From a virus, in the IMG/VR virus record IMGVR_UViG_3300043172_000070, positions 1 through 38,477 of that record: a stretch of 38,477 nucleotides of DNA; one strand, 5' to 3'. The translations under genes and the position numbers were made by a program. Position 1 is the stretch's first letter; each line of letters starts with the position of its first letter. Below the pieces are notes generated by a model. The model had not been told where the DNA came from and did no database searches. It was given only the letters and a program-made list of their open reading frames with translations. Of this stretch, positions 1-5,631 are shown in pieces.

Positions 1-5
1 GGTTT

Positions 6-89
6 ATGACTATACCTGAAATATATGGATATATTTGTTCTGGTGTTGGAGGATTTGTATTTGGTTGGGGTTTAGCAACAAAGCAATAA
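6..89 (+). CDS. Small membrane peptide (27 aa)
   Basis: Short frame with a hydrophobic, Gly-rich core (residues about 8-23) that could form one membrane segment; it ends in ATKQ. If the window is circular, its ATG overlaps the stop of the gene that runs off the right end (ATGA at 6-9), the same coupling seen at 8406 and 24430. If the window is linear, it could instead be the 3' end of a longer gene. Function not recognised. Confidence 0.5.
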   Translation: MTIPEIYGYICSGVGGFVFGWGLATKQ

Positions 90-157
90 TTTTTATTGTG
101 CCTAACAAAGAAATATAACACATTAAACGATTAAGTAAATAACAAAACAATAAATAA

Positions 158-397
158 ATGGATAAAACAAAGAAACTAAAAGGAAATACAGAGAAGGAGT
201 GTGCAGACCGTTTACGAAAGTTTATGGTAGAGTACGACGAAAACCCTACTAGTGTAGCCAGAGGAATACGAGAGCTTTTAAAAGTGAAGTTTACAGCCCA
301 TGATATTGGTAGATGGTTTAACGACGAAAAGGGGTTAATGCTTCACAAGTGGGATCACATATTACTATACATTGAATGGGTAACTAAAAACAAGTAA
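158..397 (+). CDS. Hypothetical protein (79 aa)
   Basis: Charged, soluble, probably helical protein with no motif I recognise; Lys/Glu-rich N terminus and an aromatic C-terminal segment. It begins after an A-rich leader without Shine-Dalgarno sequence and lies 6 nt before the NinG-like gene, so the two are probably co-transcribed. A small regulatory or DNA-binding role is possible but not shown. Confidence 0.7.
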   Translation: MDKTKKLKGNTEKECADRLRKFMVEYDENPTSVARGIRELLKVKFTAHDIGRWFNDEKGLMLHKWDHILLYIEWVTKNK

Positions 398-403
398 GAT
401 GTT

Positions 404-1009
404 ATGAAGCTTTTTAAGCCCTGCAAGGGAACGTCCAAAGCACTAGGCTACGGTTGTGGTAATGAAGTATCAGTAAAGCTACGTAAGTTCGGTTTATGTA
501 ATAAATGTTACCGTGATTGGCTGCTAAATTCTAAGGAGGGTAAAGATATGGTAATTAGTCACACGTTAAAGGCTACAAAACCACGTAGAGACCTACAGAC
601 ATACAAAGACGAAAGGAAAAGCGAGGGTAAAATCTCTAACCTACTAATCAATGTACGCTACGTATGCCATAACTACATAAAGGAACGGGACAAAGGTAAA
701 CCATGTGTAAGTTGTGGCGAACCGTGGCACGAAGGACACCAAGCGGGACACTGGAAGAAAGCAGAAACGTATTCAGTACTTAGGTTTCACGAAAACAACG
801 TACATAACCAGTGCCAAGGCTGTAATCTGATGAAAGATGGTAACGTTCAAATGTACAGTGATAGAATAACCGAACGGATCACACTAAAACAAAAGCAAGA
901 AATAGAGCATATAGCAGCCGAGAGTAAGAAGGGACACCACAAATGGAGTAAGCCTGAATTGATAGAGATCAGGGAGTATTACAAAAAGAAAATGAACGAA
1001 TTGAAATAA
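404..1009 (+). CDS. ninG: NinG/Rap-like recombination protein
   Basis: Resembles the lambda NinG (Rap) family, structure-specific endonucleases that cut recombination intermediates such as Holliday junctions. The 201-aa length is usual. Near the N terminus a Cys cluster (CKGT...GYGCG...GLCNKCY) looks zinc-binding, and the middle carries an HNH-like zinc core (CVSCGEP, HEGHQAGHW, HNQCQGCNLMKDGN). The C terminus is Lys/Glu-rich and helical. With the Rad52-like annealing protein on the other side of the circular junction it would make a phage recombination set. The family assignment comes from the Cys/His spacing and overall similarity; activity is inferred. Confidence 0.85.
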   Translation: MKLFKPCKGTSKALGYGCGNEVSVKLRKFGLCNKCYRDWLLNSKEGKDMVISHTLKATKPRRDLQTYKDERKSEGKISNLLINVRYVCHNYIKERDKGKPCVSCGEPWHEGHQAGHWKKAETYSVLRFHENNVHNQCQGCNLMKDGNVQMYSDRITERITLKQKQEIEHIAAESKKGHHKWSKPELIEIREYYKKKMNELK

Positions 1010-1025
1010 ATACCACAAAAGATGC

Positions 1026-1054
1026 TTGCGTATTAAAATACATTACTATATTTG
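1026..1054 (+). promoter_or_regulatory. Bacteroidota-type promoter, repeated class, copy 1
   Basis: TTG at 1026-1028, an 18-nt spacer and TATATTTG at 1047-1054 match the Bacteroidota -33/-7 consensus. The spacer holds GTATTAAAATAC (1030-1041), an interrupted palindrome shared with three other promoters here. Transcription would start near 1060 and serve the gene at 1089. Confidence 0.8.
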
Positions 1055-1088
1055 TAGGGTATTAACGAAGTAACTTAAAACAAACGAT

Positions 1089-1418
1089 ATGAAATTTAAA
1101 GGAACACGAGCACCTTGGACGATAGAAATATCCAACGACGAAAGATTTTCAATAAAAGCACCCGACAGAGGATTATTTATAGATGTTTGGGGAGTTGGTA
1201 TTGCACAGGTAGAAACCCGTGAGGAAGTACAAGCCAACGCACAACTAATCGCAGCAGCCCCCGATCTACTTGAGGCGCTTAACTGGGTAGCCAATTCTGA
1301 CGAAGCAATTGATAATATGGAACTTGGACAAATAGTACAACAAGCAATCAACAAAGCCCTAGGAACTACACAATCACTAGGTAAGGACTTCTTTAAACTA
1401 CTAAACCCAAACGATTAA
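1089..1418 (+). CDS. Phage protein with ANAQLIAAAPDLLEAL motif (109 aa)
   Basis: Belongs to a widespread group of small phage proteins recognised by the ANAQLIAAAPDLLEAL helix (about residues 49-64), usually preceded by a small beta-rich region as here. The function of the group is not known to me. It is the first gene behind the repeated-class promoter at 1026-1054, which suggests early expression, and is followed 2 nt later by a small membrane protein. The leader contains ACTTAAAAC before the ATG, similar to other promoter-proximal leaders in this genome. Confidence 0.8.
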   Translation: MKFKGTRAPWTIEISNDERFSIKAPDRGLFIDVWGVGIAQVETREEVQANAQLIAAAPDLLEALNWVANSDEAIDNMELGQIVQQAINKALGTTQSLGKDFFKLLNPND

Positions 1419-1420
1419 CT

Positions 1421-1606
1421 ATGTCATTATCTAAAAAGCAATGGTCTGAGTTACTTGGTAAGGTGGTTATAGGATTGATATTTATAGGACTATTTTGGTT
1501 ATTATTCTATTCACTAATTGAGTTAGCGTCTAATAACCATAAAGAGCCTACACAACCAGACTACAAGATAGAAACTGATCGAGGATTTGAATATCCTAAG
1601 TATTAG
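1421..1606 (+). CDS. Small single-pass membrane protein (61 aa)
   Basis: One strongly hydrophobic segment (residues about 13-36) follows a short Lys-containing N terminus; the C-terminal part is polar and acidic. Starts 2 nt after the preceding stop, so probably translationally coupled. Function unknown; an envelope-directed accessory protein is possible. Confidence 0.65.
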   Translation: MSLSKKQWSELLGKVVIGLIFIGLFWLLFYSLIELASNNHKEPTQPDYKIETDRGFEYPKY

Positions 1607-1731
1607 CGTACACAAATAGAGTACACACTTAACCCGTATAATTAAACGGTGTACGGGATAGGTTAAAGCAAAGGTTTAGCCGTTACACCTTTAAAGTAAT
1701 AGCGATTAAATACGTTCGTAAAACTTAGACT
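1607..1731 (+). other. Structured intergenic leader
   Basis: A 125-nt gap with nested inverted repeats. CCCGTA (1633-1638) pairs with TACGGG (1652-1657), flanked by TTAA at 1629-1632 and 1663-1666. A second hairpin pairs AAAGGT (1670-1675) with ACCTTT (1687-1692). GTACAC at 1621-1626 could pair alternatively with GTGTAC at 1649-1654. No good -7 box is seen. It may be a processed or regulatory 5' leader for the gene at 1732. Confidence 0.4.
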
Positions 1732-2127
1732 ATGAAAAATAAGAGCATAAAAATAGTTATTCCATCTGATCTTACTCCTGAACAGGAGGCTATTGAAATC
1801 AGTAAAAAGCTGACAGGAAAACTACTTTCAGGATCAGCGAACCAAAAGGATAAATTGAGACTAGGAAACGAGGTTAATATCTCATACTTAAACACTCACA
1901 TTGAAATTGAGCGAAAAGTTCACAATCTTATTGAGTTCGTTCCTTGCCCATATTGTAAGGTAGAATATCAAAATGATTTATTCTTTAGAGTTTGGACTAA
2001 TTACGGAGGAAAAACGAAGCAGCATAGACTTTGTTCGGATGGATGCCAAGAATCATACATTGGACTTCTTGGAGAGGGTAGATCATCAAAAACAAAAAAT
2101 GGATTAGAGCCAGTTAGGTTCTATTAA
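1732..2127 (+). CDS. Putative zinc-binding protein (131 aa)
   Basis: The C-terminal half carries a CPYC pair (about residues 72-75) and a second Cys pair in CSDGC (about 102-106), a four-Cys zinc-ribbon-like arrangement. The N-terminal half is helical and charged. No enzymatic motif is visible. Preceded by a hairpin-rich 125-nt leader. A nucleic-acid- or protein-binding role is inferred only from the Cys pattern. Confidence 0.7.
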   Translation: MKNKSIKIVIPSDLTPEQEAIEISKKLTGKLLSGSANQKDKLRLGNEVNISYLNTHIEIERKVHNLIEFVPCPYCKVEYQNDLFFRVWTNYGGKTKQHRLCSDGCQESYIGLLGEGRSSKTKNGLEPVRFY

Positions 2128-2128
2128 A

Positions 2129-2152
2129 CGTTCGGTTACGGGCGAGTAAAAA
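2129..2152 (+). repeat. Intergenic leader repeat, copy 1
   Basis: CGTTCGGTTACG (2129-2140) is identical to 3076-3087; the following GGCGAGTAAAAA is close to ACCGACTAAAAA in the other copy. Both lie directly before a small gene start. Confidence 0.6.
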
Positions 2153-2159
2153 TAACAAT

Positions 2160-2408
2160 ATGGAATATTATTACATTAGAAATGAAGGGTACTTAGGAAA
2201 CGCATTAATCTGGTGGCGAAAAGGTGGTTCGTACACTTGTGACATTAACCAAGCTGAAATGTTTACTAAAGAAGAAGCTGAAAGCAAATGTAAGCGTCCA
2301 GAAGATTCAGCATATAAATGCAAATACATTGACGGACTTACCGAAGCAAAAAAAACAATCGTAGATAGTCAATATGTTGATTCACGTCAAAGACGTTGGA
2401 ATAATTAA
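2160..2408 (+). CDS. Hypothetical protein (82 aa), YYIRNEGYLGNA type
   Basis: Begins MEYYYIRNEGYLGNALIWW, an aromatic N terminus of a kind I associate with small proteins in Bacteroidota phages and mobile elements; a segment with TKEEAE follows. Function unknown. Its leader (2129-2152) contains CGTTCGGTTACG, repeated before the gene at 3107. Confidence 0.7.
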   Translation: MEYYYIRNEGYLGNALIWWRKGGSYTCDINQAEMFTKEEAESKCKRPEDSAYKCKYIDGLTEAKKTIVDSQYVDSRQRRWNN

Positions 2409-2420
2409 ACGTTAGTTATT

Positions 2421-2666
2421 ATGAGCTGGAAAAAGTTACCAAGAGAGATTGATAAGCATTTAGGGATAGACCCAACAAAATGTATCTGTAAAGGTTGTGG
2501 ATGCAATACGTTATTACATGGTTGTTTTTGCGAAGACGTAAACATTCAGACTGATATTTACAATGCAATAAGAGGTTGTTGTATTTCTGATGAATCAGCA
2601 ACCGAAGCAACAAAGAAAGCCTTTGAAGCTATTAAGGACCGCTTAAACAAACGTTCAAATACTTAA
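2421..2666 (+). CDS. Cys-rich hypothetical protein (81 aa)
   Basis: A dense cysteine cluster (CICKGCGCN at about residues 21-29, then HGCFCED) suggests metal binding, followed by another Cys pair (RGCC) and a helical C terminus. No fold assigned. The reverse-strand reading frame over this gene is taken to be a shadow. The sequence around its stop (TTCAAATACTT) recurs at the end of the next gene. Confidence 0.65.
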   Translation: MSWKKLPREIDKHLGIDPTKCICKGCGCNTLLHGCFCEDVNIQTDIYNAIRGCCISDESATEATKKAFEAIKDRLNKRSNT

Positions 2667-2670
2667 CAAT

Positions 2671-2871
2671 ATGAAATTATTTAAAAAAAGATGGAGTAAA
2701 TGGACTGATATATCAGTTGGAGCAGTACACGAATACAGGTATTTACTACAAGCGAGAAGACACAGAAACGGCAAGGTTAAGTTCCGAGTAACTAAGAACA
2801 ACAAATCTGCTTGGGGGTGTGATGCCCCAACACTAGAACAACTTGAAAATATTAAACCTTCAAATACTTGA
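2671..2871 (+). CDS. Hypothetical basic protein (66 aa)
   Basis: Small, strongly basic N-terminal half (Lys/Arg/Trp-rich) suitable for nucleic-acid contact, but no recognised domain. Starts 4 nt after the preceding stop. Its C-terminal SNT* and surrounding DNA duplicate the end of the upstream gene. Confidence 0.6.
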   Translation: MKLFKKRWSKWTDISVGAVHEYRYLLQARRHRNGKVKFRVTKNNKSAWGCDAPTLEQLENIKPSNT

Positions 2872-2875
2872 TACT

Positions 2876-3064
2876 ATGAAAAGAGAAGAGATACGAGAGA
2901 TTGTAATCAAAGCGGTTGCTGGCACAATGGACTTAACAGAATCGATAGATGAATTGTTGGCTCTGTCAAATAAACAACATTGTGAAGCCTGTAATGATGT
3001 TCATGACGTAAAGGTAATTTGCGATGATTGCATTACCGACATTTGTAATAATCGAATACGATAA
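2876..3064 (+). CDS. Small Cys-pair protein (62 aa)
   Basis: Start chosen at ATG 2876, 4 nt after the preceding stop, because the longer in-frame version from 2843 overlaps the upstream gene and loses the conserved leader. The C-terminal half has CEACNDVHD followed by CDDCITDIC, a compact zinc-finger-like Cys pattern; the N-terminal half is helical and acidic. Function unknown. Confidence 0.65.
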   Translation: MKREEIREIVIKAVAGTMDLTESIDELLALSNKQHCEACNDVHDVKVICDDCITDICNNRIR

Positions 3065-3075
3065 GTTTAATTAAT

Positions 3076-3099
3076 CGTTCGGTTACGACCGACTAAAAA
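3076..3099 (+). repeat. Intergenic leader repeat, copy 2 (hairpin)
   Basis: CGTTCGGTTACG repeats 2129-2140. Here TCGGT-TACG-ACCGA (3079-3092) forms a perfect 5-bp hairpin with a UNCG-type tetraloop in RNA. CGACTAAAA at 3090-3098 begins a 21-nt leader that is nearly repeated at 36337 and 36728. Confidence 0.6.
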
Positions 3100-3106
3100 A
3101 AGCACT

Positions 3107-3403
3107 ATGAAAGAGCTACACGAGATTACAGCGAGGGGCTGCGACAAGTACCCAACAAAATCTTTGCAGTACGTAGAGGTCAAAGGAGACCGACGAACGA
3201 CAAACAACGGGAGCGATAGCATACACCATGACATTGAAAGCGTTCTATTAACTACTGATCCCGAAGAAATGGAAAGGATAGTCGCACAGTCTAAAAACTG
3301 TTATTTAGAGTGCAAAAACAAGTTCGTCAAAGGCACTCAGTTTCATAAAGACGGGATGTGCATTAGATGTCACCAACGTAAAACACAACTAAACAGAGAT
3401 TGA
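3107..3403 (+). CDS. Hypothetical protein with C-terminal Cys cluster (98 aa)
   Basis: The polar N-terminal half has no recognised motif. The C terminus has two Cys pairs, CYLECKNK (about residues 65-72) and GMCIRCHQRK (about 85-94), compatible with one zinc site. Function unknown. Expressed behind the hairpin-bearing leader at 3076-3106. Confidence 0.65.
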   Translation: MKELHEITARGCDKYPTKSLQYVEVKGDRRTTNNGSDSIHHDIESVLLTTDPEEMERIVAQSKNCYLECKNKFVKGTQFHKDGMCIRCHQRKTQLNRD

Positions 3404-3448
3404 AATTAATACGGATAGATTTAACTAACTTAGTAAAAACAAAGAAAC

Positions 3449-3760
3449 ATGAAGAACTTTTTAAGATGGGCAGCAGATTGGATAGCCTACGTAACATTAC
3501 CTATTATTTACTATACGTTAAGAATAGCTCGCGCCCCGTTTTGGTGGATACCAATAGAAAGCCATACCGAATGGAGTATGACGGCTAATCTACTAGCGAA
3601 CGATATAATGATGTTTATATTTATTGTGGTGTTAGTAGTGCTTTATGCTATTCAAGGGCTTTGGTGGTTGTTATATGGGGCAATAGGACTATTAACACTA
3701 TTGTTTATGGCTGCATTGTTCTTTTGGCTACGTAAGAAATGGAAAAACCGTAAAAACTAA
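3449..3760 (+). CDS. Polytopic membrane protein (103 aa)
   Basis: Two long hydrophobic stretches (about residues 50-71 and 72-94) with a more amphipathic N-terminal hydrophobic region (about 10-32), ending in a basic tail (RKKWKNRKN). The positive C terminus suggests a cytoplasmic end. It could be an early membrane-active protein or an alternative holin, but it lies far from the lysis block. Function unknown. The last gene before the gene-free region. Confidence 0.7.
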   Translation: MKNFLRWAADWIAYVTLPIIYYTLRIARAPFWWIPIESHTEWSMTANLLANDIMMFIFIVVLVVLYAIQGLWWLLYGAIGLLTLLFMAALFFWLRKKWKNRKN

Positions 3761-3769
3761 ATAGGATAT

Positions 3770-3958
3770 AGGGCTATACACCGAAGATAAACGACAGCCT
3801 AAAGTGGAGGGGCGGCAATTAGATACGTTTGATTGTGATGCTATCAGCAACTGTCAGTACTACTAAGAGTACTATGTTTATTGTAGGATAGATGAGTACA
3901 GATAAGAATGTAGGTTAACGACTGCATCTCTATTCCACTTAGAAGGATGTATAGCCCT
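3770..3958 (+). ncRNA. Candidate structured RNA, about 189 nt
   Basis: No reading frame of note. The ends close with a long stem: AGGGCTATACACC (3770-3782) pairs with GGATGTATAGCCCT (3945-3958) over 13 bp with one bulged A. A second nested helix pairs 3799-3808 with 3934-3942 (CTAAAGTGGA/TCCACTTAG, one bulge). Inside are hairpins AGTACT-ACTAAG-AGTACT (3856-3873) and TGCT-ATC-AGCA (3839-3849). GACAG (3793-3797) can pair with CTGTC (3851-3855), which would make a pseudoknot. No U-tract follows and no -7 box is obvious upstream, so it may be processed from the early transcript. I cannot assign it to a known RNA family. Confidence 0.55.
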
Positions 3959-3983
3959 TATTTAATTAAATAGTTCTTTGATA

Positions 3984-4036
3984 ACCGTTCATAACACCCA
4001 TTTACCACTTATCATTTTATATTACCGTTCATCACA
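3984..4036 (+). repeat. Direct repeats ACCGTTCATMACA, possible operator
   Basis: ACCGTTCATAACA (3984-3996) and ACCGTTCATCACA (4024-4036) are 12/13 identical and start 40 bp apart, placing them on the same helix face, upstream of the promoter at 4066-4073. They may be activator or repressor sites. The rest of the gap between 3959 and 4066 is A+T-rich and shows nothing else. Confidence 0.5.
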
Positions 4037-4045
4037 TTAGCACTA

Positions 4046-4073
4046 TTAAGGCGGGATAAGTACCGTATATTTG
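4046..4073 (+). promoter_or_regulatory. Promoter for the 4112 gene
   Basis: TATATTTG at 4066-4073 is a perfect -7 box. The best -33 match is TTA at 4046-4048 (17-nt spacer), which is imperfect, so activation through the upstream direct repeats is plausible. Start expected near 4080; the leader ends ACTTAAACAAG before the ATG. Confidence 0.65.
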
Positions 4074-4111
4074 TTGTGTAGGCAACGAAGCCACAAAGAA
4101 ACTTAAACAAG

Positions 4112-4285
4112 ATGAAAGCAACTATCAAATTTAACACTAACGAACAAGCTAACGAATTCGCGACACAATGGGGTCGTAAATCAATGAGCGGTCACACGGT
4201 TAGCGATAAGTCAGTATCTATTTACAATATTACAGACGATTTAAAAACTTGGATTGATAGTTACATAGCTAATTTAAACAACTAA
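4112..4285 (+). CDS. Small conserved phage-type protein (57 aa)
   Basis: Short gene starting at ATG 4112, stop TAA at 4283-4285. It contains FATQWGRKSMSGHTVSDK (about residues 16-33), resembling small proteins I associate with phages of varied hosts; function unknown. Soluble alpha/beta composition. First gene behind the promoter at 4066 and followed by a GC hairpin. Confidence 0.75.
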   Translation: MKATIKFNTNEQANEFATQWGRKSMSGHTVSDKSVSIYNITDDLKTWIDSYIANLNN

Positions 4286-4291
4286 ACCAAC

Positions 4292-4312
4292 AGGGGGTGA
4301 AAGTCCCCTTTA
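4292..4312 (+). terminator. Weak terminator or mRNA hairpin
   Basis: AGGGGG (4292-4297) pairs with TCCCCT (4304-4309) around the loop TGAAAG, followed by only a few T. It may attenuate transcription or stabilise the upstream mRNA; the next ATG is 15 nt downstream. Confidence 0.45.
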
Positions 4313-4323
4313 ACACTTTAACC

Positions 4324-4452
4324 ATGCACAACTTAACAGAACTAGACGAGTACTTCAAGACCCTAAAAAAGATGAGGGAGACAACCGACCCAAAGATAAA
4401 ACAAATCTATAAGGACTGGTTGGATGATTATCTAATTAAGGCTAAACGATAA
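4324..4452 (+). CDS. Hypothetical protein (42 aa)
   Basis: Short frame from ATG 4324 to TAA 4450-4452, entirely helical and charged (TELDEYFKTLKKMRE, then IKQIYKDWLDDYLIK), with no recognised motif. Supported by position between two RNA hairpins and its start spacing behind the first one. It could be a small regulatory helix. Confidence 0.55.
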   Translation: MHNLTELDEYFKTLKKMRETTDPKIKQIYKDWLDDYLIKAKR

Positions 4453-4506
4453 CACATAAACACTAAACAACAGTAACTAAGTGAATTATACAATAACCAA
4501 GAGAGA

Positions 4507-4605
4507 TGATACTGGGTGAGGTTCAGCCTATTTATAGGTGTATCAGACTTAGATGCTGAGTGAATGCCCAAACCGTGACGGGGGAATGGAAACGCCCCCT
4601 TTTTT
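4507..4605 (+). ncRNA. Candidate leader RNA with terminator
   Basis: About 100 nt without a convincing gene. TGATAC (4507-4512) pairs with GTATCA (4540-4545), enclosing a hairpin CCTA-TTTA-TAGG. CTTAG-ATG-CTGAG follows (about 4548-4560). TGGG (4513-4516) could reach CCCA (4567-4570) in an alternative fold. It ends in the intrinsic terminator at 4580-4605. This could be a small RNA, an attenuator or a riboswitch-like leader for the genes from 4625 on; the ligand or partner is unknown. Confidence 0.45.
4580..4605 (+). terminator. Intrinsic terminator before the late operon
   Basis: GGGGG (4580-4584) pairs with CCCCC (4595-4599) around a 10-nt loop, followed by six T (4600-4605). It lies 20 nt before the ATG at 4625. 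Confidence 0.8.
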
Positions 4606-4624
4606 AAAACTAAAACCAAGACTA

Positions 4625-4837
4625 ATGGACACTAAGAAGGCAGCAGAAGAACTATACAATAAGTTTTACGACTTACTATTCACCAGTGACTTTAGAGAAG
4701 TAGAGTCTAAGAAGTCGGCTATACTATGCGTAGATGAGATAATAAAAGAGGTAGAAAGACATGAGATTGCATTTGAGATGAACCATTCATTTAAAGACGA
4801 TTGGGAGGAAGTAAAAGAACACTTAAACAACATGTAA
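4625..4837 (+). CDS. Hypothetical acidic helical protein (70 aa)
   Basis: Start chosen at ATG 4625 (MDTKKAAEELYNKFYDLL). The longer in-frame start at 4553 would be translated through the terminator hairpin and adds a Pro/Cys-rich stretch unlike the rest. The protein is helical and acidic with no recognised motif. One nucleotide separates its stop from the next gene. Possibly a conserved small phage protein of the kind found near terminase genes; function unknown. Confidence 0.65.
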   Translation: MDTKKAAEELYNKFYDLLFTSDFREVESKKSAILCVDEIIKEVERHEIAFEMNHSFKDDWEEVKEHLNNM

Positions 4838-4838
4838 G

Positions 4839-5081
4839 ATGATAACAATAGGAATAATGATAGCAGTATTTGTGATTCTCCAATACAGAAGATACCTTAA
4901 GTTTGTCTCTATACCAGAGAATGTTAAGCACACAGAAGGAATTGGGGAAAGATATGATAACTACGTTGAACAATCAGACTATAACCTTTGGATGTCGTTA
5001 ACGGCTCTTACTTTTCTTGGGTTAGCGAGTTTTGCGGGCGTAATAATGCTAGGATCAACGATAATAAGATATTTACCATAA
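4839..5081 (+). CDS. Two-pass membrane protein (80 aa)
   Basis: An N-terminal hydrophobic segment (residues about 1-15) and a second one (about 49-75) flank a polar loop. The start lies 1 nt after the upstream stop. Reading frames on the other strand are taken to be shadows. Function unknown; its position between leader RNA and terminase does not point to a role. Confidence 0.65.
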   Translation: MITIGIMIAVFVILQYRRYLKFVSIPENVKHTEGIGERYDNYVEQSDYNLWMSLTALTFLGLASFAGVIMLGSTIIRYLP

Positions 5082-5115
5082 AACCCAATCAAATTCTTAA
5101 TTCGTATATTGCACC

Positions 5116-5199
5116 ATGAGCAAAGACAAAACAGAACAGTATCTAAAAGAAATAGCACACTTTTCACGAAAGACTAGCAATTATACATACAGTATTTAA
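5116..5199 (+). CDS. Very short putative gene (27 aa)
   Basis: ATG 5116 to TAA 5197-5199 encodes a polar peptide beginning MSKDKTEQYLKEIAHF. It lies 9 nt before the terminase small subunit start and fills an otherwise empty gap. An imperfect -7-like TATATTGC (5105-5112) overlaps its leader. It may be a leader peptide or chance. Confidence 0.4.
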   Translation: MSKDKTEQYLKEIAHFSRKTSNYTYSI

Positions 5200-5208
5200 C
5201 CAAGTACG

Positions 5209-5631
5209 ATGAGCGAAACTAGTAAGCATAAGAACCAACATTCATTCAAAGAAGGTAATACAGCCGCAGAGAAGTGGTACGAAGAAAACGCATTAGAGTT
5301 CATTGAAAGCGTATATCAATTCAATGAAGACAATAAGCAAAACTACACCTTAGCAGGGGCATTAGTGGACGGTAACAACGCTGCTAGTCTATGGGCTTAC
5401 CTAACAAATAAGTTCAAAGAAAATGCGCCCGTTTTGAAAGCTATAAAGCGAGTAGAGAGACAATTAGAGGGTAGGATAGTCAACGACACCCTAACAGCAA
5501 CAGCAAAAAGCGCGGCTATGGCTATCTTCTTATTAAAGAATAAACATGGTTACGAGGATAGAACACAAGTAGACACTTCGGAGATTAAAGCACCTCAGAT
5601 AGATTTCAGCGATTCCGCAAGCGATGACTAA
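5209..5631 (+). CDS. terS: Terminase small subunit (probable)
   Basis: A 140-aa helical protein immediately upstream of, and overlapping by 1 nt, the large terminase gene, as expected for the DNA-recognition subunit of the packaging motor. The segment LAGALVDGNNAASLWAYLTNK (residues about 49-69; quoted here only as a location) could be the DNA-binding helical region, and the middle helix (about 75-110) the oligomerisation core. The acidic C terminus (SDSASDD) could contact the large subunit. Assigned by position, size and composition rather than by a diagnostic motif. Confidence 0.75.
   Translation: MSETSKHKNQHSFKEGNTAAEKWYEENALEFIESVYQFNEDNKQNYTLAGALVDGNNAASLWAYLTNKFKENAPVLKAIKRVERQLEGRIVNDTLTATAKSAAMAIFLLKNKHGYEDRTQVDTSEIKAPQIDFSDSASDD

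Noticed and set aside
30-37. TATATTTG at the left edge as a promoter
   Set aside because: It is inside a coding frame and has no -33 TTG at a suitable distance; a chance match in A+T-rich DNA is likely.
3400-3588. Reading frame with TTG start overlapping the membrane protein gene
   Set aside because: It overlaps the 3449 gene over most of its length, has a weak start and shows no motif.
4553-4624. Upstream start for the 4625 gene
   Set aside because: It would be translated through the terminator stem and gives an N terminus unlike the rest of the protein.
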